Both the position numbers and the translations under genes were made by a program. From contig NZ_VJYD01000004.1 in NCBI RefSeq assembly GCF_007341385.1, forward strand, positions 248,001 to 312,000: a stretch of 64,000 nt of DNA. The letters are read 5' to 3'. The notes under the pieces were generated by a model. The model did not search any database and was not told where the DNA came from. It saw only the letters and a program-made list of their open reading frames with translations. Of this stretch, positions 38,375 through 46,489 are shown one piece after another. Position 1 is the stretch's first letter. Each line of letters begins with the position of its first letter. The stretch is from Flavobacterium daemonense (GTDB lineage Bacteria; Bacteroidota; Bacteroidia; Flavobacteriales; Flavobacteriaceae).

Positions 38375-38632
38375 GTCCCTACGGGACAAATTCTGAATGC
38401 TCATTTTTTTTTCTACCAATATATAATCTCTACGAGATATTATTTTATAATTCGCTTACTTCAAAAGAAGTAATATATCGGTAGGAAAAACACTGGTTTA
38501 TAATCTCTACGAGATATTGTTTTAGTATAAAATTCACATCAAATAAAATTGATTTCTGTCCTATGCTCCGCTAGGAGCAAAATATCGGTAGAAAAAAAAC
38601 GCCTAAATAAAAAAAGTCCCGTTAGGGACTTT
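38375..38632. repeat. Cluster of five REP-like palindromes with conserved boxes
   Basis: This 349-bp gene-free gap (38329-38677) holds palindromes at 38375-38387 (GTCCC/GGGAC), 38426-38438 and 38503-38515 (ATCTC/GAGAT), 38564-38579 (TGCTCC/GGAGCA) and 38616-38629 (GTCCC/GGGAC). TTCTACCAATAT or ATATCGGTAGAAA boxes (38411, 38473, 38582) lie next to three of them. The last one also forms a good minus-strand terminator for the gene at 38678. Same family as 6006-6158. Confidence 0.85.
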
Positions 38633-38677
38633 ACTTTTTTCTATTTATTTGTTGACGTCCGAAACTTCTTTTAAATA

Positions 38678-39034
38678 TTACTCGTTCATTTCGTCATAAC
38701 GTTCGGGAACTTGCGGGTCGTACAACGGACATTTGAATTCTTCCATTACAGAAACCAATTGATTCATCGTTTTGCCTTCGGTGCCGTAACAATCGATTTT
38801 TACGCTTTGTGACGTTGTAATTACTTGAAAAGCGCCTTTTCCTGCATTGTTTTTCCAACTGTTTTCATCGACTCTTTCCCATTTTGAGAATACCGGATTG
38901 ATTCGGTTGATGATTACATCTACAGGAAGAACTGCAAGTCCTTGAACTTCTTCTTTCTCAACAAGCGCTTCATAAACTTCCTGATTGTTCAGGTAAATTT
39001 CATCTAAATATCTCCAAAAAAGCAGTTCGTACAT
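38678..39034 (-). CDS. Conserved hypothetical protein
   Basis: The 118-residue acidic protein has no signal peptide. The N-terminus YELLFWRYLDEIYLNNQEVYE is helical; the C-terminal half looks alpha/beta (FQVITTSQSVKIDCYGTEG). I do not recognise a family. It lies downstream of purM with a repeat hairpin between, so it may be a separate transcript. Confidence 0.72.
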   Translation of the reverse strand: MYELLFWRYLDEIYLNNQEVYEALVEKEEVQGLAVLPVDVIINRINPVFSKWERVDENSWKNNAGKGAFQVITTSQSVKIDCYGTEGKTMNQLVSVMEEFKCPLYDPQVPERYDEMNE

Positions 39035-39049
39035 AATCTGATGTTTTTT

Positions 39050-39126
39050 TAGCCCCGATAGTAGTGAAAATCCTTTTGTTTTTTTCTTTAAAAAACAAAA
39101 GATTGTAACGGATAGCGGGATTAGCT
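39050..39126. repeat. Inverted repeat between purM and the gene at 38678
   Basis: An inner stem CTTTTGTTTTTT with AAAAAACAAAAG (39073-39084 with 39090-39101) is extended by an imperfect outer part (AGCCCCGATAGT with GATAGCGGGATTAGCT). On the minus strand it could end purM transcripts. Confidence 0.7.
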
Positions 39127-39218
39127 CCTAAAAACTATAATTTATAAAAAAATCTATTTAAAGGCTTTAGTAAAAAACCTTAGTACCTCAGCACCTTTGA
39201 ACCTCTGTTCCTAAAAAA

Positions 39219-40397
39219 TTAATATTCGAATGTTCCGTATTCGCTAGAAATAGTAAGCTTTTTAGCATCTGAAGCTTCTACTCTTCCTACGATTTGTGCA
39301 TCAACATTGAATGATTTCGAAATTTCGATAATATCCTGAGCAATATTTTCTGGAACATAAATTTCCATACGGTGTCCGCAGTTGAAAACCTGATACATTT
39401 CTTTCCAATCTGTTTTTGATTGTTCCTGAATTAACTTGAACAATGGCGGAACCGGAAATAAATTATCTTTTATAATATGTAAATTTTGAACAAAATGAAG
39501 AATCTTAGTTTGCGCTCCTCCACTGCAATGTACCATTCCGTGGATGTCTTCTGGAGTATATTTATCTAATATTTTCTTGATGATTGGCGCGTAAGTTCTT
39601 GTTGGCGAAAGCACTAACTGACCTGCATTTATTGGACTGTTTTCAACTTCATCAGTTAAATTTACTTGCCCTGAATAAATTAATTCTTCTGGAACGGCTG
39701 CATCATAGCTTTCTGGATATTTTTTGGCTAAATATTTTCCGAAAACGTCGTGACGTGCAGAAGTAAGTCCGTTGCTGCCCATTCCACCGTTATAGCTTTT
39801 TTCGTAAGTTGCTTGACCAAAAGAAGCCAAACCAACAATTACGTCGCCAGCTTTAATATTTGCATTATTTACGACATCAGAACGTTTCATTCTAGCAGTT
39901 ACTGTAGAATCTACAATAATGGTACGTACAACATCTCCAACATCGGCAGTTTCTCCACCTGTTGAGTGAATTGTTACGCCAAAAGATTTTAATTCGTTGA
40001 TTAATTCTTCTGTTCCATTAATAATTGCAGAAATAACTTCGGCCGGAATTAAATTTTTATTTCTTCCAATAGTTGATGAAAGCAAAATATTATCTGTTGC
40101 TCCAACACATAATAAATCATCAATATTCATGATTAAAGCATCTTGAGCAATTCCTTTCCAAACTGAAAGATCTCCAGTTTCTTTCCAATACATGTATGCT
40201 AATGACGATTTTGTACCGGCGCCGTCAGCATGCATAATCAAGCAATGATCTGAATCTTGGGTAAGATAATCAGGGACAATTTTACAAAATGCTTGAGGAA
40301 ATAAACCTTTATCGATGTTTTTTATGGCGTTGTGTACGTCTTCTTTTGATGCCGAAACACCTCTTTGTGCGTACCTTTTGCTAGAATCTGAACTCAT
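39219..40397 (-). CDS. purM: Phosphoribosylformylglycinamidine cyclo-ligase (AIR synthase)
   Basis: The 392-residue enzyme of purine synthesis converts FGAM to AIR with ATP. It has the PurM signatures LIMHADGAGTKSSLAYMYW, INIDDLLCVGATDNILLSS and STGGETADVGDVVRTI, and the C-terminal AIRS_C part (HGMVHCSGGAQTKILHF). It is somewhat longer than the 345-residue E. coli enzyme, as is usual for the Bacteroidota form. Cytoplasmic. Confidence 0.94.
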   Translation of the reverse strand: MSSDSSKRYAQRGVSASKEDVHNAIKNIDKGLFPQAFCKIVPDYLTQDSDHCLIMHADGAGTKSSLAYMYWKETGDLSVWKGIAQDALIMNIDDLLCVGATDNILLSSTIGRNKNLIPAEVISAIINGTEELINELKSFGVTIHSTGGETADVGDVVRTIIVDSTVTARMKRSDVVNNANIKAGDVIVGLASFGQATYEKSYNGGMGSNGLTSARHDVFGKYLAKKYPESYDAAVPEELIYSGQVNLTDEVENSPINAGQLVLSPTRTYAPIIKKILDKYTPEDIHGMVHCSGGAQTKILHFVQNLHIIKDNLFPVPPLFKLIQEQSKTDWKEMYQVFNCGHRMEIYVPENIAQDIIEISKSFNVDAQIVGRVEASDAKKLTISSEYGTFEY

Positions 40398-40423
40398 GAA
40401 ACTTAGTTTGTGTTGATGTGCTG

Positions 40424-40431
40424 CAAAGATA
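40424..40431 (-). promoter_or_regulatory. -7 box of purM
   Basis: On the minus strand TATCTTTG matches TAnnTTTG, 26 nt upstream of the ATG. Confidence 0.6.
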
Positions 40432-40513
40432 ACCAGTTTTTTTTATTCTTTGGTTTCTCGCCAATTTAAAATTAGATTTTATTAAGGCTTGGTATTTCAT
40501 TTTAAAAAATGAA

Positions 40514-40549
40514 TAAAAAAATCGGCAATGGGAATATTGCCGATTTTTT
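40514..40549 (-). terminator. Terminator of the curli operon
   Basis: A 14-bp perfect stem (40515-40528 with 40536-40549; core ATCGGCAAT) has T-run on the minus-strand 3' side. It lies 30 bp after the last curli-operon gene. Confidence 0.9.
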
Positions 40550-40578
40550 GAATTCAAATTATTTGAAACATCATTATT

Positions 40579-42069
40579 TTATTTCCAGTCTGGCATTGAG
40601 GCATTTTGAAACAAGGTTGTTCTTGAACTAGTGCCACTACTAGTGTCTGATAAACTGACGGTTTGAATATTCTTGGCCGATAATCCATCATTTGATGTAT
40701 TGACAAAAATGACTTTTGCTTCATTTGGAGAAAATTTCACGTCAAGATCATTAAAACCATTTTCTTTGTTAGATGCTAATTCTGCCGATGTATTTGTTGC
40801 TACAGTATAAATATATATTCGGGAATCCAATTGCCTGTAATTTGAGTTTTCGAATCCAGAAGCATCGCGAGTATATACAACTTTCTTATTATCAACAGAA
40901 ATATCAATTCCGCTTGCTGCGCCTGTCACTCCAGAAAGCACTGTGTATAAAACATTTCCGCTCATATTTATGGCATAAATTTCGACATTATATCCTGAAA
41001 CGTCATTTACTTTTAAGATAATCTGGCTTCCGTCACGACTCCATTCACATTCTGAAATGAATTTTCCATTTGGAGTTTTAAACAACTGCACCAAGCCGGA
41101 TCCGTCCGCTTCAATACGATACAGTTTGTCAAAATTTGGATAAATAAGCTGTTTCCCGTTTGTACTCCAAGCGTAGCTTACATTATCCATGTTGAAACCG
41201 GCAATTGGAACAAAATTGGTTATTTTTTTGACATCTGTTCCGTCTGGTTTCATGCTGAAAATTTGATACAATGATCCATCTGAACTGATATAAGCAATTC
41301 TGTTAATGCTCAGATTTTTTCTTGGCCTGAAACTGTTCACCTGAGCCGAAGACAGCTGAAGTTCATTTCCTGCATCATCTGCGGTATAAATAACGTTGTT
41401 GCTGTTTACTTTTTTAACGTACATATATCTCGGATTCGGGAAAGCCAATGTTCTAAACGAATTTGTCACACTGTTAACAGGCTTGTTGATTCCGTCATCT
41501 ACCGTAACCTGCCAATAGTATTTGGTACTAAAACTTAAATCCTTAATATTTAAAGTTGTGGTTTTAAGATCAGAATAAGTTTTAACTTCATCTGTAGTTC
41601 CGTTTTTCACGGTCACGGTATAAGTCAGCGGATCTCCTTCGGGATCTGTGGCGGTCCAAGTTAGATTCAGACTTTGGGCTTGACCCTCTGCATTATCTGC
41701 AGGAGCAGTAAGCGTAGGAACTTCTGGCGGTTTATTAGTAGCTGTTGATACTTCTAACTCAAAGATTACTTCGGTTTCAATATCTTTTTCAATCGTGGCA
41801 GGAACAAATCTTGTGATAAAGCCGTCTTTTTGAGCCTGAAAAGCATATTTGCCAGCTGTAACTTTATCGATTGTAAAATACCCATCCTTATCTGTATAAA
41901 CTGTGCTCGTTGTAGGGTTAGACGACACGCGGGCATTTTCGATGCCTTTATAGCCGCGCACATCCACAACTCGTCCTTTAATAGATCCTGTTCCTGTTAC
42001 GTCAAGTGGTTCTTCACTACAAGAAATTAAAAGAAAAAAGCACGCCAAAATTTTTAATCTTATTTTCAT
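40579..42069 (-). CDS. Curli-operon lipoprotein with CarboxypepD-reg, Fn3 and TolB-like propeller domains
   Basis: The 496-residue lipoprotein (Cys17 in LISC) has three regions. A carboxypeptidase regulatory-like beta domain covers about 27-110 (SIKGRVVDVRGYKGIENAR). An Fn3-like domain covers about 115-210 (PTLTAPADNAEGQAQSLNLTW, STKYYWQVTVDDG). A TolB/WD40-like propeller runs from about 215 to the end (YAWSTNGKQLIYPNFDKLY, CEWSRDGSQIILKVND). It is the last gene of the csg operon, 73 bp after csgG. A surface role tied to curli fibres is inferred from context only; there is no E. coli counterpart. Confidence 0.85.
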   Translation of the reverse strand: MKIRLKILACFFLLISCSEEPLDVTGTGSIKGRVVDVRGYKGIENARVSSNPTTSTVYTDKDGYFTIDKVTAGKYAFQAQKDGFITRFVPATIEKDIETEVIFELEVSTATNKPPEVPTLTAPADNAEGQAQSLNLTWTATDPEGDPLTYTVTVKNGTTDEVKTYSDLKTTTLNIKDLSFSTKYYWQVTVDDGINKPVNSVTNSFRTLAFPNPRYMYVKKVNSNNVIYTADDAGNELQLSSAQVNSFRPRKNLSINRIAYISSDGSLYQIFSMKPDGTDVKKITNFVPIAGFNMDNVSYAWSTNGKQLIYPNFDKLYRIEADGSGLVQLFKTPNGKFISECEWSRDGSQIILKVNDVSGYNVEIYAINMSGNVLYTVLSGVTGAASGIDISVDNKKVVYTRDASGFENSNYRQLDSRIYIYTVATNTSAELASNKENGFNDLDVKFSPNEAKVIFVNTSNDGLSAKNIQTVSLSDTSSGTSSRTTLFQNASMPDWK

Positions 42070-42142
42070 TTGAGACTGAATTTTATTAAACTTATATTGA
42101 ACCTAATCCTTTAACCATTAGTTATTACAGATTTAAAGCTGC

Positions 42143-43519
42143 CTATTTTTTCTTGTATTTCGGATTTTTAGGGAAATAATACGTCATTCCAAAACCAAAC
42201 CGGTAGAAATAATCATCCCGGATTCCCGCTATCATATGGTCGACATTATCACTGAATGCTGCATTAAATTCGCCGTATAATTTGAGTCCTACGTGTGGCG
42301 AGACGAGATATTCGACTCCTGCTCCAGCTTGGACTTTTGTATGAAAGTTTTCCCGATGGTGATCGAACTCGAATCCGGTTCCGGCAAAAACGAAAGGACT
42401 AAATACGTCCTTGGGCAGTACGATGCATTCTAAATTTAGATCGAGAGACAGATAGCCATAATCCATATAATTTCTATTTGCTACCTGAAAAGCATTTGAT
42501 GAAGCACTCAGGTTAAATGCGGGCGAGAAAAAGAACTTGACGGCTCCTCTTATCATTGGCATCGGCTTTGGATTTGGATAATCGCCTTGCATCATGGTTG
42601 TTCCCCCAACAGCTTCAATTCCAAAACGGGCTCTTCTTTCATTGCTTAAATTTCTATTGTATAGTTGTGCTAAATCGGCTTCGCTTCTTTCTTTATCGTA
42701 TTCGGCTACAAAATCGTCAACTTGTTTTTGCGGTGCGTTTACTTCCCAAAGTTTGTCTTTGATTCCGTCAACGATCAGTCCTTCGACTGCTTTTTCGATT
42801 GCTTCGGTAACCGCCATCTGAATTGGTTCGTTTCGAGTAAAACCAGTTTCAACCTCCAGAAGTCGGTTTAAATTCACATATCTAAACAAACTCGCATCGA
42901 CACTTTGTGATAGAATAGTTTTTGATACATAAACCGTATTTAAAATTTTTCCGTTTGAAGTAGAGACCAATCGCAAATAAACGGTAACGCGATCTTGTCT
43001 GTATTGTGTTGAGCCTCCAGCACCAAAATATCTGGCACCAAAACCTCCTGTAATAATATTAGTATCATAAGAAATAATTCCCCCTTCTAGCAACACTCCC
43101 GCAAATAAAAGAGGCGTTAAGACTGCTTCATTAGGATCTGTTTTAGAAGCATATTCCTGACGAGTAGAACGAATAATGTTTCGCTCGTTTAAAAGGTTCC
43201 CTAGATTTTCACGTTCGATAGGTACAAACCATTTTGAATCCTGAAGTGCTTTAATTAAAATGGATGTTGCACCTTGTGTAACAGCCGTACTAAATGTACT
43301 TCCTAGTTCGGTAGGCTTATATTGACCCGTTTGGTCCTTAAATTTATATACACCTACAACGATCTGTTCTTTGGGCTTTGGCATGTCTACCAATTTTGCA
43401 GTTGCAGGAGTATTTTCTCCATAAACTGCTTTTTGCACCCCAACAGGCTGATTAAAATATGCTCCACATCCTGAGAATAGGCAAATTAATAAAAATAGAA
43501 AAAGGGGACTTTTATTCAT
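42143..43519 (-). CDS. csgG: CsgG-type curli secretion channel lipoprotein with C-terminal barrel-like extension
   Basis: The 458-residue lipoprotein (Cys18 in FSGC) has the CsgG core at about 25-275: VVGVYKFKDQTGQYKP, ALQDSKWFVPIERENLGNLLNER, VTVYLRLVSTSNGKILN. CsgG forms the nonameric outer-membrane pore that exports curli subunits. E. coli CsgG is about 277 residues. Here a further region (about 290-458) has alternating beta strands (FSPFVFAGTGFEFDHH, AGAGVEYLVSPHVGLKLYG) and ends in YRFGFGMTYYFPKNPK, as in outer-membrane barrels. It is downstream of csgF (52 bp). Confidence 0.93.
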   Translation of the reverse strand: MNKSPLFLFLLICLFSGCGAYFNQPVGVQKAVYGENTPATAKLVDMPKPKEQIVVGVYKFKDQTGQYKPTELGSTFSTAVTQGATSILIKALQDSKWFVPIERENLGNLLNERNIIRSTRQEYASKTDPNEAVLTPLLFAGVLLEGGIISYDTNIITGGFGARYFGAGGSTQYRQDRVTVYLRLVSTSNGKILNTVYVSKTILSQSVDASLFRYVNLNRLLEVETGFTRNEPIQMAVTEAIEKAVEGLIVDGIKDKLWEVNAPQKQVDDFVAEYDKERSEADLAQLYNRNLSNERRARFGIEAVGGTTMMQGDYPNPKPMPMIRGAVKFFFSPAFNLSASSNAFQVANRNYMDYGYLSLDLNLECIVLPKDVFSPFVFAGTGFEFDHHRENFHTKVQAGAGVEYLVSPHVGLKLYGEFNAAFSDNVDHMIAGIRDDYFYRFGFGMTYYFPKNPKYKKK

Positions 43520-43570
43520 AATCTAAATTATTTACAATACTACATGAACTTAACTATCTCAAATACAAAC

Positions 43571-44047
43571 CTATTGACCAGGCAAAATTACTTGTGTCTG
43601 TTCTCCTGTATCGGTATCAAGTACATCGACGACAAGTCCTAGATTAGAATGATAAATATCGACAGACAACGTTCCAAATACGTAAGTTCCAGGCGAAAGC
43701 GTTCCATTTCCGGTGCCAGTTCCTGTTCCTGTACCCGTTCCCGTTCCGGTGCCAGTTCCTGTTCCACCTGTACTTGTTCCGAATTGATTATCAAATAAGG
43801 AATTTGAAAGTTTGTTAAGCAATTGATTGTTCAAATTACTTTTAAAACGCTCCAAATCGGTTTGCTGTTTGTAGCCTGTATTTGTTGCTTCCTTATAATC
43901 ATTTTGAGCCTGTGCCGAGCTTAAAAGCCAAGCATAGTTGAAAGTGTCTCCTCCAAAATTTGGGTTTGCTGGCTTGTATGCAAGGTTCTGAGCAATAGAT
44001 ATTGTCGTAAAACCACATAGGCAAACGAGTAAGGCTATAGTTTTCAT
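43571..44047 (-). CDS. csgF: CsgF-type curli assembly protein with Gly-Thr repeat
   Basis: The 158-residue protein has a signal peptide ending at SIAQN. The mature N-terminus LAYKPANPNFGGDTFNYAWL matches the CsgF segment that plugs into the CsgG pore. A Gly-Thr repeat of about 11 GT dipeptides (about 95-115) then splits the N-terminal part from the C-terminal LSPGTYVFGTLSVDIY. CsgF couples secretion to nucleation at the surface. The DNA encoding the GT tract (43710-43765) is a hexamer-like tandem repeat and could vary in length. Confidence 0.93.
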   Translation of the reverse strand: MKTIALLVCLCGFTTISIAQNLAYKPANPNFGGDTFNYAWLLSSAQAQNDYKEATNTGYKQQTDLERFKSNLNNQLLNKLSNSLFDNQFGTSTGGTGTGTGTGTGTGTGTGTGNGTLSPGTYVFGTLSVDIYHSNLGLVVDVLDTDTGEQTQVILPGQ

Positions 44048-44122
44048 ATAGATACTTTTTTAATTATTTTTGAACACTAAATAGTAAACTTTTTATCGAA
44101 AAAAGACTCTCAAAAACCAATT

Positions 44123-44860
44123 TTAGTATTGAGTAATCATTTTAGTTTGCTTTTCTTGATCTTTAAAATACTTGAATATTTTTGATGCGGCTGATTCAGC
44201 CATGTATTTTAAAAAATCTTCGTCAGGACGTGAAATAAACTCCTCTATAACATCACTATCAACTAATATTGTAATTTTTGTTGTACGCCCGAAAGTCAAT
44301 TCTTCCTGAACAGTTACAATTTTAGTGGTATGAACTTTTAGCTTAGAATATTGCGCGTAAAACATATCATAAAAATCATTTCCTAGTTTTGTTTTGGCAT
44401 CATTGGCCACAATTCCGACCATTTCGATACCATCAACAGGGACAGATTTTCCTGCGTCAGATTCTGTTTCTTCATTAAAAACAATTCGGTCTTTGCCTAT
44501 TATGGCATTGCTTTCATCATAAATCAACAACATTACAATTACTTCATCTTGTTTGGTATAATTGACCTGTGTTTTAGACAATTCTACTTTTTGAATAGGT
44601 TCTAATGTTACTCTTCCGTCTTGAGCGTTTGTTGATTTGTTTGAATTTGATTTGTTTTTCTTGAATACGCTTAGTTTATATGAAATATTCTTAAACTCTG
44701 ATTTTAGATTTTCTACAGTTCCGGTTATGAACAACATATTTTCTACTTCCTTAACTTCTATTTTCGCTTTCACCTCTTTATTGTACTCGGTTTGCGAAAA
44801 TCCGTTTTCAGAAAAAAAAATTAAAAAAACTGCAACAATTATGTTTAAATACCTTTTCAT
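44123..44860 (-). CDS. csgE: CsgE-type curli chaperone with extra N-terminal domain
   Basis: The start is at 44860 (MKRYLNIIVAVFLIFFS), giving a signal ending at GFSQT; an in-frame ATG seven codons earlier overlaps the csgB-like stop. The C-terminal part (about 140-245; GNDFYDMFYAQYSKL, RTTKITILVDSDVIEEFI, GDEDFLKYM-like PDEDFLKYM) is CsgE, which gates the CsgG pore. The N-terminal part (about 25-125; ISYKLSVFKKNKSNSN, QDGRVTLEPIQKVELSKT) resembles the CsgC/CsgH amyloid inhibitor fold. E. coli CsgE is about 129 residues and lacks this. Confidence 0.9.
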   Translation of the reverse strand: MKRYLNIIVAVFLIFFSENGFSQTEYNKEVKAKIEVKEVENMLFITGTVENLKSEFKNISYKLSVFKKNKSNSNKSTNAQDGRVTLEPIQKVELSKTQVNYTKQDEVIVMLLIYDESNAIIGKDRIVFNEETESDAGKSVPVDGIEMVGIVANDAKTKLGNDFYDMFYAQYSKLKVHTTKIVTVQEELTFGRTTKITILVDSDVIEEFISRPDEDFLKYMAESAASKIFKYFKDQEKQTKMITQY

Positions 44861-44864
44861 GATC

Positions 44865-45347
44865 TTATCGATTGAATACATAAACTACTCCAGAATTTCC
44901 AGATTGATTAATGATCATATCCTTAGAAATCGAATTTGATCCCGTACTGAAAACCGTTAAATTATTGCCTTCCTGATTGACTTTCATTGCTTCGGCGTTG
45001 CGAGAGTACAATGAAACATCACTTATATAATTGTTGTTGCCTGACTGTATATAGGATTGGTTTATTTCGTCTGCTTTTTTGTAGACATTCATGTAGTTGT
45101 TGTTACCAGTTTGCCGTGCAGTTACATTGGCATTATTACTGATGATGGTTAAATTGGCCTGATTGTAATTGCCAATTTGTGTGATATTGACTATATTATG
45201 ACTAATAATATATTGATTGGTATTTTGATTTTGATTGCGATTGTTGGTTTCATTTAAAGCGATAGCATAATCATTAATATTCCCATCAATAGTTTGCGAG
45301 AATACCATTCCTGTAAATAGAAAAAATATGACTAGTATTGCTTTCAT
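44865..45347 (-). CDS. Minor curlin, CsgB-like
   Basis: The 160-residue secreted protein (signal ends at VFSQT) contains curlin-type repeats with the pattern QxGxxNxAxxxxxxN (ITQIGNYNQANLTII, ARQTGNNNYMNVYKK, IQSGNNNYISDVSLY, VNQEGNNLTVFSTG, INQSGNSGVVYVFNR). It is very rich in Asn and Gln. By order and composition it is the nucleator or minor subunit (CsgB role) rather than the main fibre protein. It ends 4 bp before csgE. Confidence 0.85.
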   Translation of the reverse strand: MKAILVIFFLFTGMVFSQTIDGNINDYAIALNETNNRNQNQNTNQYIISHNIVNITQIGNYNQANLTIISNNANVTARQTGNNNYMNVYKKADEINQSYIQSGNNNYISDVSLYSRNAEAMKVNQEGNNLTVFSTGSNSISKDMIINQSGNSGVVYVFNR

Positions 45348-45362
45348 AATTTTTTTGAATAA

Positions 45363-45405
45363 GAAAAAAAAGGAAGAACTGAATTAATCAAGTCCTTCCT
45401 TTTTC
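45363..45405 (-). terminator. Internal terminator between csgA-like and csgB-like genes
   Basis: On the minus strand, stem AAGGAAGGACT pairs with AGTTCTTCCTT (one mismatch), followed by a run of at least eight T's. It sits in the 66-bp gap after the major curlin gene, so most transcripts would end there. Confidence 0.85.
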
Positions 45406-45413
45406 TGGTTTAT

Positions 45414-46097
45414 TTAGTTTGCTTGGATTACAACACTTCCGTTTAAGAATCCAGTTTGTGAAACTGTGCTTAAATTTAAGATTCCTAATTGTGTAGTACT
45501 AGCATAGTTTGCAATTCCATCTTGTTCGATGCTTGAAATGTTAAACCATCCTGCTTGTGTAGTAGAAGCATTGTTGAACCAACCGTCTTGATCAGTAAAT
45601 GCAAAATTCAACACTCCAGCTTGAGTTGTTGAAGCATCATTGAACAATCCTGTTTGTGTAGTAGATGCAAAGTTAGCATCGCCATACTGAACTGTTGAAG
45701 CATCATTACCCCATCCTGCTTGAGTTGTAGTTGCTGAATTGAAATTACCTACTTGCAATACATCAGATCCATTATCTACTCCAATTTGTGTAGTTGTAGC
45801 AGAATTTCCAACCCAAATTCCTTGAGCAATATTTGATGTATTGTTAGCTCCAACTTGTGCTACTGTCGAAACGTTACCTGCACCTAATTGATAAACAGTT
45901 GATTTGTTTCCAGATCCAACTTGTCCTACTATTGCAATGTTTGCAATACCAATTTGATCAACATCTGAATTGTTTGATCCAACTTGAACCACTAATGCGC
46001 CATTTAATGCGCCTGTTTGGTCCACATCACTAACATTTTGAGCAAATGCTACACCTGCAAACAGCATCGCGGAGATGCTTAGAATTACTTTTTTCAT
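45414..46097 (-). CDS. csgA: Major curlin, CsgA-like
   Basis: The 227-residue secreted protein (signal ends at AFAQN) is composed almost entirely of about eighteen 11-residue repeats with the consensus xxASTTQxGxxN (for example DASTTQAGVLNF and NASTTQAGWFNI). This gives the Gln/Asn ladder of curli amyloid. It is the first gene of the operon, as expected for the main fibre subunit, and is followed by the internal terminator that would raise its expression over the secretion genes. E. coli CsgA has five 22-residue repeats, so this fibre unit would be longer. Confidence 0.9.
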   Translation of the reverse strand: MKKVILSISAMLFAGVAFAQNVSDVDQTGALNGALVVQVGSNNSDVDQIGIANIAIVGQVGSGNKSTVYQLGAGNVSTVAQVGANNTSNIAQGIWVGNSATTTQIGVDNGSDVLQVGNFNSATTTQAGWGNDASTVQYGDANFASTTQTGLFNDASTTQAGVLNFAFTDQDGWFNNASTTQAGWFNISSIEQDGIANYASTTQLGILNLSTVSQTGFLNGSVVIQAN

Positions 46098-46489
46098 AAT
46101 AAATATATTTAATTGGTTATTAATACAAATTATTATGCAGGTTGTAATTTGGGGAGAAAAATTTGGGCTTTTTCTATATGAAATCGATACCGAAATTTAG
46201 GCTTATTTCTTGATTTCTATTTCAAAATTAGAAAACTTATCGAAATTCAAATCAGGTATAAATACGTATTTTACAAGATCTTAACGTCTTTTCGATGAAA
46301 TGTGAAACTATCTCGATGAACTGCTGTTTTAGTTTTTTTTGTTAGTAAGAAAATACTTATTTGTTTCAATTTCTTTACATTAACCGCTAAACAGACGTTA
46401 AAAAAAAGTTATAAAGGGCTTATTTTAACATATTCGCAAAAAAAAGCCTGTCTTTTTGAGACAGGCTTTAAGCAAATGTTTATTCAACG
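46098..46489. other. Intergenic region upstream of csgA
   Basis: This gene-free 392 bp lies between the glnN end and the csgA start. A terminator for glnN is at its left edge. A direct repeat TCGATGAA occurs at 46292-46299 and 46313-46320, start-to-start distance 21 bp, about 195-225 bp upstream of the csgA ATG. I see no clear TAnnTTTG box; the closest is an imperfect TAATTTG about 30 nt before csgA. Confidence 0.55.
46438..46469 (-). terminator. Terminator after glnN
   Basis: An 11-bp stem (46443-46453 with 46459-46469; core AGCCTGTCT) with T-run on the minus strand follows the glnN stop. Confidence 0.88.
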
